Assembly (NCBI GenBank): GCA_016710285.1
Contig: JADJXR010000001.1
Span: forward strand, 1,240,001-1,304,000
Origin: Chlorobiota bacterium
Lineage (GTDB): Bacteria > Bacteroidota > Ignavibacteria > OLB7
Length of the DNA stretch: 64,000 nt
Direction of reading: 5' to 3'
This document shows positions 52,004 through 60,572 of this stretch, piece after piece (positions within the stretch are counted from its first letter, which is position 1; the number at the start of each line of letters is the position of its first letter). The notes below the pieces were generated by a model that ran no database searches, was not told where the DNA came from, and worked only from the letters and a program-made list of their open reading frames with translations. A program made the position numbers and the translations under genes.

Positions 52004-52636
52004 CTACATCGGCGTTGCCGTTACTTCAACAATCCGCACCGGAAGGCGGGGCACGCCGTGTTCCAAGTCCAATTTGGCAATCGCCTGAAGCACCTCCATC
52101 CCCGATGTCACCTTCCCGAAGATGGTGAACACCGGCTTCATCGGCTTCGGCAACTTGTTGTTGTCGGTCAGCATGATGAAGAACTGGCTGGTGTTGGAGT
52201 TCGGCGTGGGCCAGCGGTTGGCCATTGCCAGCGTCCCCTCCACATATCCACGCCGATAACTTGGGGTCATCGTGTTCAGTTCGTCCTCAAAATACCCGCC
52301 GTAGATGGACTCCCCGCCGCTTCCCCATTGTTGGCGTAGCGTGCTGTCCTTTGTTTTCGGGTCGCCCATCTGCACAATCGCCCCGGGGATAACGCGGTGC
52401 ACAAGCTGCCCGTTGTAGAATCCACGGTTGGCCAACTCAACAAAATTCCGCACGGTTTTTGGCGCGTCCTTGCCGTACAGCTCCACCCCCACTTTCCCCA
52501 TAGATGTCGTGATCGTCACCTTGTGGGTGGCCTCCGGTATCAGCAACGGCGATTGCTGCCCCCAAGCCATTGGCTGCGCTGCCAGCAGCAGCGAGGCTGC
52601 GGCCATTGTTGTTATCAAACTCCATTGCTTGCTCAT
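52004..52636 (-). CDS. Secreted peptidyl-prolyl cis-trans isomerase (cyclophilin), copy 1
   Basis: A 210-residue cyclophilin-type PPIase with a cleavable signal peptide (MAAASLLLAAQPMAWGQ), so it acts in the periplasm or outside. Family blocks are present: VGVELYGKDAPKTVRNF, FYNGQLVHRVIPGAIVQMGD, SNTSQFFIML and FTIFGKVTSGMEVL. The usual active-site Arg lies in HRVIPG. It is the first of three paralogues in a row. It differs from the other two in having a signal peptidase I site rather than a lipobox. Confidence 0.9.
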   Translation of the reverse strand: MSKQWSLITTMAAASLLLAAQPMAWGQQSPLLIPEATHKVTITTSMGKVGVELYGKDAPKTVRNFVELANRGFYNGQLVHRVIPGAIVQMGDPKTKDSTLRQQWGSGGESIYGGYFEDELNTMTPSYRRGYVEGTLAMANRWPTPNSNTSQFFIMLTDNNKLPKPMKPVFTIFGKVTSGMEVLQAIAKLDLEHGVPRLPVRIVEVTATPM

Positions 52637-52702
52637 CTCACACCTCGCGCTCCTGTTGTGTGTGTGTGGCCCACGGGATTGCGGCGTGGCAGCGGGATTC
52701 CG

Positions 52703-53353
52703 CTACTCCTCGGCCGCCTCAATGCTGATAATCTTGATTGGCTCGGCAGGCAGTTGGCCGGTCATGCCACCAAGTTTCACTCCTTCAATTTTGTGAGCAA
52801 CTTCCATGCCGCTCCGGACAAATCCGAAGATGGTGTAGTTGTGCGGAAGCCGCTCCTTCACGTTGTTATCCAGCACAATAAAGAACTGGCTGGTGTTGGT
52901 GTTCTTGCCGGAGTTCGCCATTGCCAAGCAGCCTTCGCGGTAGCCAAGTTTGTAGCTTGGGGTTTGCGCGTTCAGCTCATCCTCGAACAAAATGTTTGGG
53001 TAGATGGAGTTCCCCCCGGTTCCCCATTCGCTTACCAGCGCGGGGTCCTTGGTCTTGGGGTCGCCGGCCTGGATAACAAACCCAGGCACAACCCGGTGGA
53101 ACAGGATGTCCTTGTAGAAGCCTTTATTGGCCAGCCCCACAAAATTTCCCACTGCTTTTGGGGCATCCTTTCCGTACAGTTCAATCTCGATTGTTCCCAT
53201 GGAAGTTTTCATCACCGCCGTGTGGGTCACTTCTGGCTGCGCTTCCGCGGATCCGCTGGTGGATGTGGTTGAGCTTCCCCCGCCGCATCCGGCAAGAAGC
53301 AGCCCCGCAGCAGCGGCGGCAAGGGCAAAGGAAGGAATCGTGAAGTTGGTCAT
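52703..53353 (-). CDS. Cyclophilin lipoprotein, copy 2
   Basis: A 216-residue cyclophilin PPIase with a lipobox (AAAAAGLLLAGC). Core blocks match copies 1 and 3: IEIELYGKDAPKAVGNFVGL, FYKDILFHRVVPGFVIQAGD, TNTSQFFIVLD, and YTIFGFVRSGMEVAHKI. The start at ATG 53353 begins the lipoprotein signal; the longer frame from 53407 has no support. It is predicted to be membrane-anchored and to help fold exported proteins. Confidence 0.9.
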   Translation of the reverse strand: MTNFTIPSFALAAAAAGLLLAGCGGGSSTTSTSGSAEAQPEVTHTAVMKTSMGTIEIELYGKDAPKAVGNFVGLANKGFYKDILFHRVVPGFVIQAGDPKTKDPALVSEWGTGGNSIYPNILFEDELNAQTPSYKLGYREGCLAMANSGKNTNTSQFFIVLDNNVKERLPHNYTIFGFVRSGMEVAHKIEGVKLGGMTGQLPAEPIKIISIEAAEE

Positions 53354-53472
53354 GGTTGTTTTGTTGGAATAACTGCGTTGGAATATGCTCTGTTTTGTTG
53401 ATGCCACGCAAGCCCTTTGCTTGCTCCTGCGGCAGCCCGATATACGTGAACTGTTGGCACGGCACCAACCCC

Positions 53473-54231
53473 TTATTTCACGGTTGCGCCGGTGGCAGGG
53501 GTCGCTGCCGTTGGGGGCGCGGAGGGTGGCGCAATGGCCACCACGCTGATGCTATCAATCCGCACGGGGTCCTTTGGGATGTCCACGCCGTTGGCAGCCA
53601 GCACAATGTTCTGGGCAACATCCATCCCCTTGCGGACCGCGCCGAAGATGGTATAACTGTAGGTCAGGCCGCTTCCGCCGCGGCCATCCAGCACAATAAA
53701 GAACTGGCTGCCGTTGGTGTTCGGGCCGTGGTTGGCCATTGCCAGCGTCCCGGTAACGTACCCGCGCCGCCCGCTTGGCGATGCAGGGTTCAGTTCGTCG
53801 GCAAACTCACCGCCGTAGATGCTTTCGCTTCCGGTTCCCCATTTGGCGTACTGCTTGGGGTCCTTGGATAGTGGGTCGCCCGCCTGGATCACAAACCCCG
53901 GAACCACGCGGTGGAACCCAATCCCATTGTAGAATTTTTTCTTCGATAATCCCACAAAATTCTCCACCGTTTTTGGGGCATCGTTGCCGTACAACTCCAC
54001 CTCAATTTGCCCCAACCCTGTGTGGATGGTGGCGGTGTGGGTTGCCACCGGCCCGGCTTGGGCAGCGGTGTCGGTTGGGGTGGCCGCTGGTGGCGGCGGT
54101 GCTGGCGGCGCAAGCTGGGCCGTGTCGGAAAGATTGCCCGCACTGCCGGGGGCGGACCCGGGCTGGTCCTTTTTGCCGCATCCGGCAATCAGCAGAAGAA
54201 GAGCAAGGGGAAGGAAAAGTCGCTGTGACAT
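53473..54231 (-). CDS. Cyclophilin lipoprotein, copy 3
   Basis: A 252-residue protein with a lipobox (ALLLLIAGC). A Pro/Ala/Thr-rich linker of about 50 residues leads to the cyclophilin core: GQIEVELYGNDAPKTVENFV, FYNGIGFHRVVPGFVIQAGD, GSQFFIVLDGRGG and YTIFGAVRKGMDVAQNI. A second flexible Pro/Ala/Thr tail follows. It lies upstream of the other two, same direction, gaps of 120 and 66 bp, so the three may form one operon. Confidence 0.9.
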   Translation of the reverse strand: MSQRLFLPLALLLLIAGCGKKDQPGSAPGSAGNLSDTAQLAPPAPPPPAATPTDTAAQAGPVATHTATIHTGLGQIEVELYGNDAPKTVENFVGLSKKKFYNGIGFHRVVPGFVIQAGDPLSKDPKQYAKWGTGSESIYGGEFADELNPASPSGRRGYVTGTLAMANHGPNTNGSQFFIVLDGRGGSGLTYSYTIFGAVRKGMDVAQNIVLAANGVDIPKDPVRIDSISVVAIAPPSAPPTAATPATGATVK

Positions 54232-54342
54232 TGCTTCGTGGTCAGTTAAAGAAAATGGAGTTCGTCATTCTTGATGCATTGCCAGCAACGGCCCTGGCAA
54301 TGGTGGGCCAAGCGGCAAACCGGGCGGCATCCGGCGCAGAGC

Positions 54343-55188
54343 TTACGCGCTGATCCACCCCAGCGCAATGGCCACAATCAGCCCCGCGCCAAGCAGCAGC
54401 CGGTACACGATAAACACCCTGGTGGAGCGGGTCCGCAGGAACCGCAGCAGCAGCGCGATTGCCGCATAACCGCTAACCGCCGCAACCGCCGTGGCAACCG
54501 CATACATGCTGATCTGCGACGACGGAACCGTGCGGACCACCTTCACAAACTCCAGCAGCCCGCTGGCCGCAACCGCCGGAATGGAGAGAAGGAAGCTGAA
54601 CCGCGCAGCCGCCTCGCGGGTAAGGCCGCAGAACAATCCGGCGGTGATGGTGGTGCCGGAACGGGAGGCGCCGGGGATCAAAGCCAACGCCTGCGCCAGC
54701 CCAACCATCAGTGCGTCGCGCCCCTTTACCTCGGCCATTGTGCGGCGGAACGTTGCCGTCCGTTCGGCAATCTCCAGGATGATTGCCAGCACCACAAGGC
54801 TTACTCCAATCACCATCAAGTTCTTGGTTAGTGCCCCCTCGATCACATCTTTTGCCAGCAATCCAATCACCACAATCGGGACCGTGCCGATGATGATGTA
54901 CCACCCGCTTCGCGCCGCCCCCGACTGCTGCCCCAGCGGCGTGCGGTGCACGTTCTCACGGACGAAGGCATTGGTGATCTGGAAGATGTCGCGGCGGAAG
55001 TAGAGAAGGACCGCCGCCAGCGTCCCCAACTGCGTCACGGCAATAAACGCCGTCCATTGCTGGGGGGCGTTGGGGTCCACCAAACCGAACGCACGCCCGG
55101 CCAGGGTTAAATGGGCAGTGGAGCTGATGGGGAGGAACTCACTTAACCCTTGAACAAGGCCAAGCACGATTGCTTCAAAAAGGGACAC
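54343..55188 (-). CDS. uppP: Undecaprenyl-diphosphate phosphatase
   Basis: A 281-residue integral membrane enzyme that recycles the undecaprenyl carrier in cell-wall synthesis, also known as the bacitracin resistance protein BacA. Both family signatures are present: GLVQGLSEFLPISSTAH near the N-terminus and LIPGASRSGTTIT in the middle; about eight hydrophobic segments are seen. Translation starts at GTG 55188, because this puts the first signature at its usual distance from the N-terminus; the longer ATG frame from 55272 adds an unlikely basic stretch. It lies downstream of a divergent gene and 111 bp upstream of the cyclophilins on the same strand. Confidence 0.93.
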   Translation of the reverse strand: MSLFEAIVLGLVQGLSEFLPISSTAHLTLAGRAFGLVDPNAPQQWTAFIAVTQLGTLAAVLLYFRRDIFQITNAFVRENVHRTPLGQQSGAARSGWYIIIGTVPIVVIGLLAKDVIEGALTKNLMVIGVSLVVLAIILEIAERTATFRRTMAEVKGRDALMVGLAQALALIPGASRSGTTITAGLFCGLTREAAARFSFLLSIPAVAASGLLEFVKVVRTVPSSQISMYAVATAVAAVSGYAAIALLLRFLRTRSTRVFIVYRLLLGAGLIVAIALGWISA

Positions 55189-55560
55189 GGTAGCTCGATA
55201 GGGAAGAAAGGAAGATTGCACCCGGCAGGGCATCCGCAGGCGGCTGGCGAGCACTGTTGGCCTGTTCACCAATCAGGGCTTCATTCGCCCACCGTTGGTC
55301 AGGATGCACCGTTGTTGCCGGTCAAAAAATCGGGGTCGAAAATAGGGAGACGGTGGTGAATGCCGAAGCTCCATCTATCAATTCACCCAAAGAAATTGCC
55401 ACGGGGAGCAAAAAAGGTGGCTCCATGAACACCGATTCTTGTAGCTTACACGCGGTTCTTTTCCGGTTCGTCATGGGGGTTGCCGCTGCCGCAGCAGAAT
55501 ACGCCCGCTTGCCAGACGAAGGGAACGTCATCATACGCGCACCATTTTTACACGCCAACT

Positions 55561-56742
55561 GTGTCCACAAATCCCAACCACACCCAACTGTTTACGCCGC
55601 TAACTTTTTACGCTGGGGACATCACCCTACGGAACCGATTGGTGCTTGCGCCGATGACCACATGGTCATCAAATGATGACGGAACCATCACCCCCGAGGA
55701 ACTTGAATTTCTGCGCCGCCGCTCGCGTGGGGTTGGGATGGCGATGACCGCCGCCTGCTACGTCCAGCCGGAAGGGAAGGCGTTCGATGGGCAATGGAGC
55801 TGCGCCACCGATGCCATGATCCCCAGCCTTCGCGCCGCTGCCGAGGCGATCAAATCGCAAGGGGCGGTGGCGGTGCTTCAGCTTCACCACGGCGGGCGGC
55901 TATCCCCCTCGCGGCTGATTGGCGGCCAACCCGTCTCCGCCAGCGCGGTCCCCGCCGAACACCCCGGCGCAGAAACGCCACGAGCGATGACCGAGCAGGA
56001 GATTGAAGAAACGATTGAGGCATTTGGCGCAGCCACCAAACGGGCAATCCGCGCAGGCTTCAACGGGGTGGAAATCCACGGCGCAAACTCCTATCTGCTC
56101 CAGCAATTCTTCTCCCCCCACTCCAACCGCCGCCAGGACCTTTGGGGCGGGGCCGTGGAGAACCGCGCAGCCTTCCCGATAGCGGTGCTGGAGGAGGTCC
56201 AGGAGGTGGTCCGCCGGAACGCCTACTTCCCGTTTGGAATCGGTTACCGGCTATCGCCCGAGGAGTTTGAGGTCCCCGGAATCACTATGGAAGAGACGCT
56301 GGAGTTGGTGGAGGGGATTGCGGCCTGCCGCCCCGATTGGATTCACGTTTCCACGAAGAATTTTTTTGGCGGAAGCATCCGCCGCGCACGCGACAAACGC
56401 CCCCGCACCGCACTGATTGCCGAGAAGGTCCGCAACCGCACCCTGATTATCGGAAGCGGCGCGATCACCACCCCCGACCTTGCCGCGCAAGCCCTGGGCC
56501 AAGGGGCCGATCTGCTATCGCTTGGCCGCCCGTTGATTGTTGACCCAGAGTGGCCGCAAAAAGTGCTGGAAGGCCGCGCCGATGAAATCCTTCCCTGCCT
56601 TCCAACTCACAGTGCCGACCGCTCGCACTCCATCCCCTCCCCTTTCTACTCACACCTCCTTTCCCGCCCCAGCTGGGTCCCGGTCTGCGAGGAAGAAGAG
56701 GAGGCAAGCAAGGGCCAGCAATTGGAACCCAGCAAGGGGTAA
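55561..56742 (+). CDS. Old-yellow-enzyme family NADH:flavin oxidoreductase
   Basis: An FMN TIM-barrel oxidoreductase of about 393 residues. Signatures are NRLVLAPMTTWSS near the N-terminus, AVLQLHHGGRLS, GVEIHGANSYLLQQFFSPHS NRR and LIIGSGAI. The start is uncertain: I use GTG 55561 because it begins the conserved part; a TTG at 55480 gives a longer frame. The tail after DEILPCL differs from relatives, ending in a Glu-rich stretch, so a frameshift near 56580 cannot be excluded. The substrate is an unknown alpha,beta-unsaturated compound. Confidence 0.85.
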   Translation: MSTNPNHTQLFTPLTFYAGDITLRNRLVLAPMTTWSSNDDGTITPEELEFLRRRSRGVGMAMTAACYVQPEGKAFDGQWSCATDAMIPSLRAAAEAIKSQGAVAVLQLHHGGRLSPSRLIGGQPVSASAVPAEHPGAETPRAMTEQEIEETIEAFGAATKRAIRAGFNGVEIHGANSYLLQQFFSPHSNRRQDLWGGAVENRAAFPIAVLEEVQEVVRRNAYFPFGIGYRLSPEEFEVPGITMEETLELVEGIAACRPDWIHVSTKNFFGGSIRRARDKRPRTALIAEKVRNRTLIIGSGAITTPDLAAQALGQGADLLSLGRPLIVDPEWPQKVLEGRADEILPCLPTHSADRSHSIPSPFYSHLLSRPSWVPVCEEEEEASKGQQLEPSKG

Positions 56743-56897
56743 GTGGCGGGGAATAATCTGGCGGGAATGGTTGGGTTGAATGAGCAAGCAACGCCTCCTC
56801 AACGTTCCGGTTGTCACCGCGCTGCGGTTCGTGTGTCTTGGCTGGGACCGATAGCTCGGGAGAGTGCTTTTCCCCATCATCAAAAAAAATCATACCG

Positions 56898-57386
56898 ATG
56901 AAAACTCTTGCTCTGTTCGTTAGCCTTCTGCTTACCGCAGCAATCACGGGTTGCCGCGACGATGGCAGCCAGGTCACCAACCCCACCGCTACCGGCGCAA
57001 AGCTCATCGTCCGCAGCGGGACCTCGTTTGGAATGTGCGCCGGGTACTGCCTTCGCGACCTTCGGATTGACTCCACCGACCTTCTCTACACCAAACGCTC
57101 CTGGGGGCGGGGAAGCTCCACCCTTCCTGATAGCCTGCTTGCCGACACCATCACCCCGCTCCGCTGGGCCGCATTGAAGGAAACCGTTGCGGCCAAGTAT
57201 GAAGCCTTCAGCAAGCTGGACACCATCATCGGCTGCCCCGACTGTGCCGATGGGGGGGCAGAGTGGATTGAGATTGAGCAAGGCGCAACCGTCCGGAGGG
57301 TGACGTTTGAGTACGGCAAGGAAATCCCCGAGATCAAAGAGCTGATTGCCATTGTGCGGGAGATTCGGGGGAAGTTCGAGGAGTAG
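56898..57386 (+). CDS. Small lipoprotein of unknown function
   Basis: A 162-residue protein with a lipobox (LLLTAAITGC, lipidated Cys near residue 19). The mature part is one alpha/beta-like domain (LIVRSGTSFGMCAGYCLRDL). It holds two Cys pairs: C..C in GMCAGYC and C..C in GCPDC, the latter a CxxC. A metal or disulfide role is possible but unproven. ATG 56898 begins the signal sequence; the upstream in-frame extension is unlikely. Terminator follows at 57435. Confidence 0.8.
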   Translation: MKTLALFVSLLLTAAITGCRDDGSQVTNPTATGAKLIVRSGTSFGMCAGYCLRDLRIDSTDLLYTKRSWGRGSSTLPDSLLADTITPLRWAALKETVAAKYEAFSKLDTIIGCPDCADGGAEWIEIEQGATVRRVTFEYGKEIPEIKELIAIVREIRGKFEE

Positions 57387-57434
57387 CCCCGCCGAAACCT
57401 GCTGCTGGGTTTGCGGGATAGATTGTAGGATAAA

Positions 57435-57472
57435 AGGGATGTGCCGATAATCATTGGCGCATCCCTATTTTT
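57435..57472 (+). terminator. Rho-independent terminator after the small lipoprotein gene
   Basis: AGGGATGTGCC (57435-57445) pairs with GGCGCATCCCT (57456-57466) with one wobble, and ATTTTT follows. Confidence 0.85.
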
Positions 57473-57547
57473 CTTCCCTCCTTTGCTTCCCCCCTCCTCC
57501 TTCGGCGAAGCATGCACCCTCCTTCAACTTCTTTAACCAGCATTCTT

Positions 57548-59008
57548 ATGGCCTCACGAGCGGAACGGCTTCTTGCTTCGTTGTCGGCAGCGGAACTGCG
57601 GCAGCTTGAAGATGCGATTGCCCAGGCAAAACGCCCGGCAACAAAAACATTGCACGCACTGCTGCGCCAGCATCAGCAGCAATCAACGGAGGAACCCGCC
57701 AACAAGGAGTGGCTGTTCCAGCAGCTGTTCCACCGCGATTGGAGCCGCAAGGAGGATTACCTGCTGCGGAACGAACTCCGGTTGCTGAGCGAGAAAATTC
57801 AGGGGATGATGGTTCAGTGGGAGCAGGAGCGGGAGGCACGGCAAACCCCTTCGCTGCGGGATCAGTTTCTGCTGCGGGCGTTGCTGCACCGGCGGTTGCT
57901 GGCGGAGTTCGAGGAGGAGCTGCCCGGCGCGTACGCCGCCGCAATCGAACGGCTGGATTACACCAATGCCCGGGCAATCAACAACCTGCGGTATGAGTAT
58001 CTGATGCTTTACTGCGAGATCACCCCGGAACGGATGGAGCAGGCGCACCACACAATGGCGGAGAACCTTGCAAACCTGAAGCACACGTACCGCAGCGAGG
58101 TTGCCATCAACCAGCACAACCGTGTGGTCTGCGAGCAAACGTTGGGAGCAATGGGGAAGCACCTGCCCCCCACCACCGTTGGGGCCGACGCTGATGTTGC
58201 CGGCATATCCACCCCGTTCATTGCGTTTTACGAACACGCCAGCCACGCCCACCAAGCCTCCGGCGAAGCCCGCGTTGAGTTTGCCCGCCAGGCCGCCAAC
58301 CAGATTGCCACCGTTGCCCAGCACTTCCCCGACCACACCGTCTGGGGCTTTACGATTCTTGCTTCCAGTTTGCTGGCCGAGCGGCGTTATTCGGAGGCGA
58401 AGAAGGCGTTTGAATCGGCGTTGGAGTTCATCCAAACGCACCGCCGGCCCATCCCCCCCGATATGCTGTTCAACTATGCCAGCACGCTGATGAAGCTGCG
58501 GGAGTTCGCGGCGGTGTTGGGGTTGATTGAGAAACATCAGGCGATTATCCGCGAGCGCCCAAAGGTTCATTTCCGGTTCGAGTCGCTCCGTTGTTTCTGC
58601 CACATCTTTCTGCGGCAGCCGGACGAAGCCTTGCAGGCCATTCCCCCGGCCATCACCCAGCGGCCCGAATCGGAGTATCAGTATTTCCGGTTCCTGTACC
58701 TGATTATCCCCTACCTGCGCGACGACCTTGAAAGCGCGATTCGCGAGGCGCGCAACTTTAACGATTACTTCACCCGCCACAAGGATGCGTTGCTCCATCC
58801 AAAGGAGAAGGAGGTGGTTGCCCTGTTCCGCGCATTCTTCGTTGCCCTTGCCGACAGCACCGACCGGCAATCGCTGAAGATTGAGTTGGAGGCAGTAACC
58901 CAACAGCTTCAGCTTTTCACGGAGCGTTCCCCGGAGTACCGCGACTACCTGTATTTGCTTTGGCTGCAGGAAGAGATCGCAGGGAAGCTAACGGCCAGCA
59001 TGCGCTGA
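57548..59008 (+). CDS. Helical protein of unknown function
   Basis: A 486-residue protein with no signal peptide or membrane segment, predicted almost wholly helical and of cytoplasmic type. The helices have TPR-like spacing in the second half (AERRYSEAKKAFESALEFIQ; IREARNFNDYFTRHKDALLH), while the first 200 residues are rich in Gln, Arg and Glu. I recognise no catalytic motif. ATG 57548 is used as the start (MASRAERLLASLSAAELRQL). A longer frame from 57512 has no ribosome-binding site. Gene neighbours give no clue. Confidence 0.75.
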   Translation: MASRAERLLASLSAAELRQLEDAIAQAKRPATKTLHALLRQHQQQSTEEPANKEWLFQQLFHRDWSRKEDYLLRNELRLLSEKIQGMMVQWEQEREARQTPSLRDQFLLRALLHRRLLAEFEEELPGAYAAAIERLDYTNARAINNLRYEYLMLYCEITPERMEQAHHTMAENLANLKHTYRSEVAINQHNRVVCEQTLGAMGKHLPPTTVGADADVAGISTPFIAFYEHASHAHQASGEARVEFARQAANQIATVAQHFPDHTVWGFTILASSLLAERRYSEAKKAFESALEFIQTHRRPIPPDMLFNYASTLMKLREFAAVLGLIEKHQAIIRERPKVHFRFESLRCFCHIFLRQPDEALQAIPPAITQRPESEYQYFRFLYLIIPYLRDDLESAIREARNFNDYFTRHKDALLHPKEKEVVALFRAFFVALADSTDRQSLKIELEAVTQQLQLFTERSPEYRDYLYLLWLQEEIAGKLTASMR

Positions 59009-59080
59009 TGCTGGCCGTTCGTTATGGAGGTTGTAGCTTCGCGCATTCGGCATCAACAACAACCACGTAACCATCATCGG

Positions 59081-60502
59081 ATGCACCGCTTTATCCTTTC
59101 GCTAACGATTCTTTGGCCACTTCTCCTTCTTCCGATTGCTGCTGCGGCGCAGACGCTGCCGGCAATCGCTGTGTACTTCAACAAGTCGGTGGATACCACG
59201 CTGGCCTATCCGCCGGGGAACGTGGCGAAGGGGAATACTGACTTGGGGGCGGTTGCCGCCCAGGAGATCGCCAAGGCGAAAAGCTCGGTGGATATGGCGA
59301 TGTACAACCTGAACGTGCAGTCGGTGGTGGACGCGCTGATTGCCGCGCAGAAGCGTGGGGTAAAGGTCCGCGTGGTGGGCCATGTTGAGAATGGTGGCGA
59401 CCAGAAATTCCAGCAGTTGGTTTCGGCAGGGATTCCGTTGATTACCAACCCACGCGCCCCCTCGGGCGAGCAGCAGCCGCTGATGCACAACAAGTTTTTT
59501 GTGATTGATGCCCGCCCCGGCGCGCCCAGCGGGTCGCAGCCGGTGACGATGATGGGAAGCTGGAACGCAACCTTCGCACAAACCTACACCGACCCCAACA
59601 ACTTGGTCATCATTCGCGATGCGGCGGTGACAGCGGCCTACTTGAAGGAGTTCCAGGAGATGTGGGGGGGCGCGGACGATGCTCCAAACGGAGGGGCAGC
59701 GGCGTTCGGCGCGGCGAAGACGAACAACACCCCCCACACCTTCACCGTTGACGGAACCCGCATTGACGTTTACTTTAGCCCCAGCGACGGAACCGCCTCC
59801 CGAATCAACGATGCACTGCTGACCGGGCAAAGCTCCATCTACACCGCCAATCTTACCTTCACCTACAGCCAGTTTTCAAGCTCACTCAGTCGCCAAAAAA
59901 ATCGCGGGGCCGACGTCCGTTGCATCATTGACAACGTGAAAGATCAGGGGAGCCAGTTCAGCGCGCTGCAATCGTTTGCCGAGGCGTTCGACTGGCAGCT
60001 GACCGGGATATTCCATCACAAGTATGCGGTGATGGATGCGATTCCGCTGGGAACCGGAACGTTTCCGGTGGTGGTGACCGGGTCCCACAACTTCACCGTC
60101 AGCGCCGAAACCCGCAACGATGAGAACGCCGCAATCATCTACAGCGCGGCGATTGCAAACCAGTTTTTGCAGGAGTTCGCCGCACGCTACAAGGAGGTTG
60201 GCGGCAAGGCTCCATTCGTGCAAACCACCGCCGTGGACGCGCTGCAATCCGCAACCGCCATTGCCCTGCGTGCCTACCCCAACCCGTTCAACAGCCACGT
60301 GGCGATTGCCGTGGAGGGGCTAACCGAACAAGCAACCATCACCATTGCCAGCATCACCGGGGAGAGGGTTGCCAGTTTCGCGCTGGACCCCGGCCAGCCG
60401 ATCGCCGAATGGGACGCAACCGACCTTGCGCCAGGAATCTACGTTGCCACCGTCGCCAGCCAATCGCAACGGAGGTTTGTGGCGTTGCAGGTGGCGCGGT
60501 GA
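59081..60502 (+). CDS. Secreted phospholipase D-like protein with T9SS sorting domain
   Basis: A 473-residue protein. The signal peptide begins at ATG 59081 (MHRFILSLTILWPLLLLPIA). Two HxKxxxxD catalytic motifs follow: H136-K138-D143 (HNKFFVID) and H312-K314-D319 (HHKYAVMD), each followed by a GSxN block (MGSWNATF, TGSHNFTV). Both halves of a PLD active site are thus complete. The C-terminus is a T9SS-like domain (AYPNPFNSHVAIAVEG ... APGIYVATVA ... FVALQVAR). It is predicted to be exported to the cell surface and to cleave phosphodiester bonds in phospholipid or nucleic acid; the substrate is unknown. Confidence 0.88.
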   Translation: MHRFILSLTILWPLLLLPIAAAAQTLPAIAVYFNKSVDTTLAYPPGNVAKGNTDLGAVAAQEIAKAKSSVDMAMYNLNVQSVVDALIAAQKRGVKVRVVGHVENGGDQKFQQLVSAGIPLITNPRAPSGEQQPLMHNKFFVIDARPGAPSGSQPVTMMGSWNATFAQTYTDPNNLVIIRDAAVTAAYLKEFQEMWGGADDAPNGGAAAFGAAKTNNTPHTFTVDGTRIDVYFSPSDGTASRINDALLTGQSSIYTANLTFTYSQFSSSLSRQKNRGADVRCIIDNVKDQGSQFSALQSFAEAFDWQLTGIFHHKYAVMDAIPLGTGTFPVVVTGSHNFTVSAETRNDENAAIIYSAAIANQFLQEFAARYKEVGGKAPFVQTTAVDALQSATAIALRAYPNPFNSHVAIAVEGLTEQATITIASITGERVASFALDPGQPIAEWDATDLAPGIYVATVASQSQRRFVALQVAR

Positions 60503-60572
60503 GGTGAGATGAGATGATAAGGTCAGGGAGCTTGGCCGCTGCCCAGAATATTACCCAGAAGATCTGCCCGGG

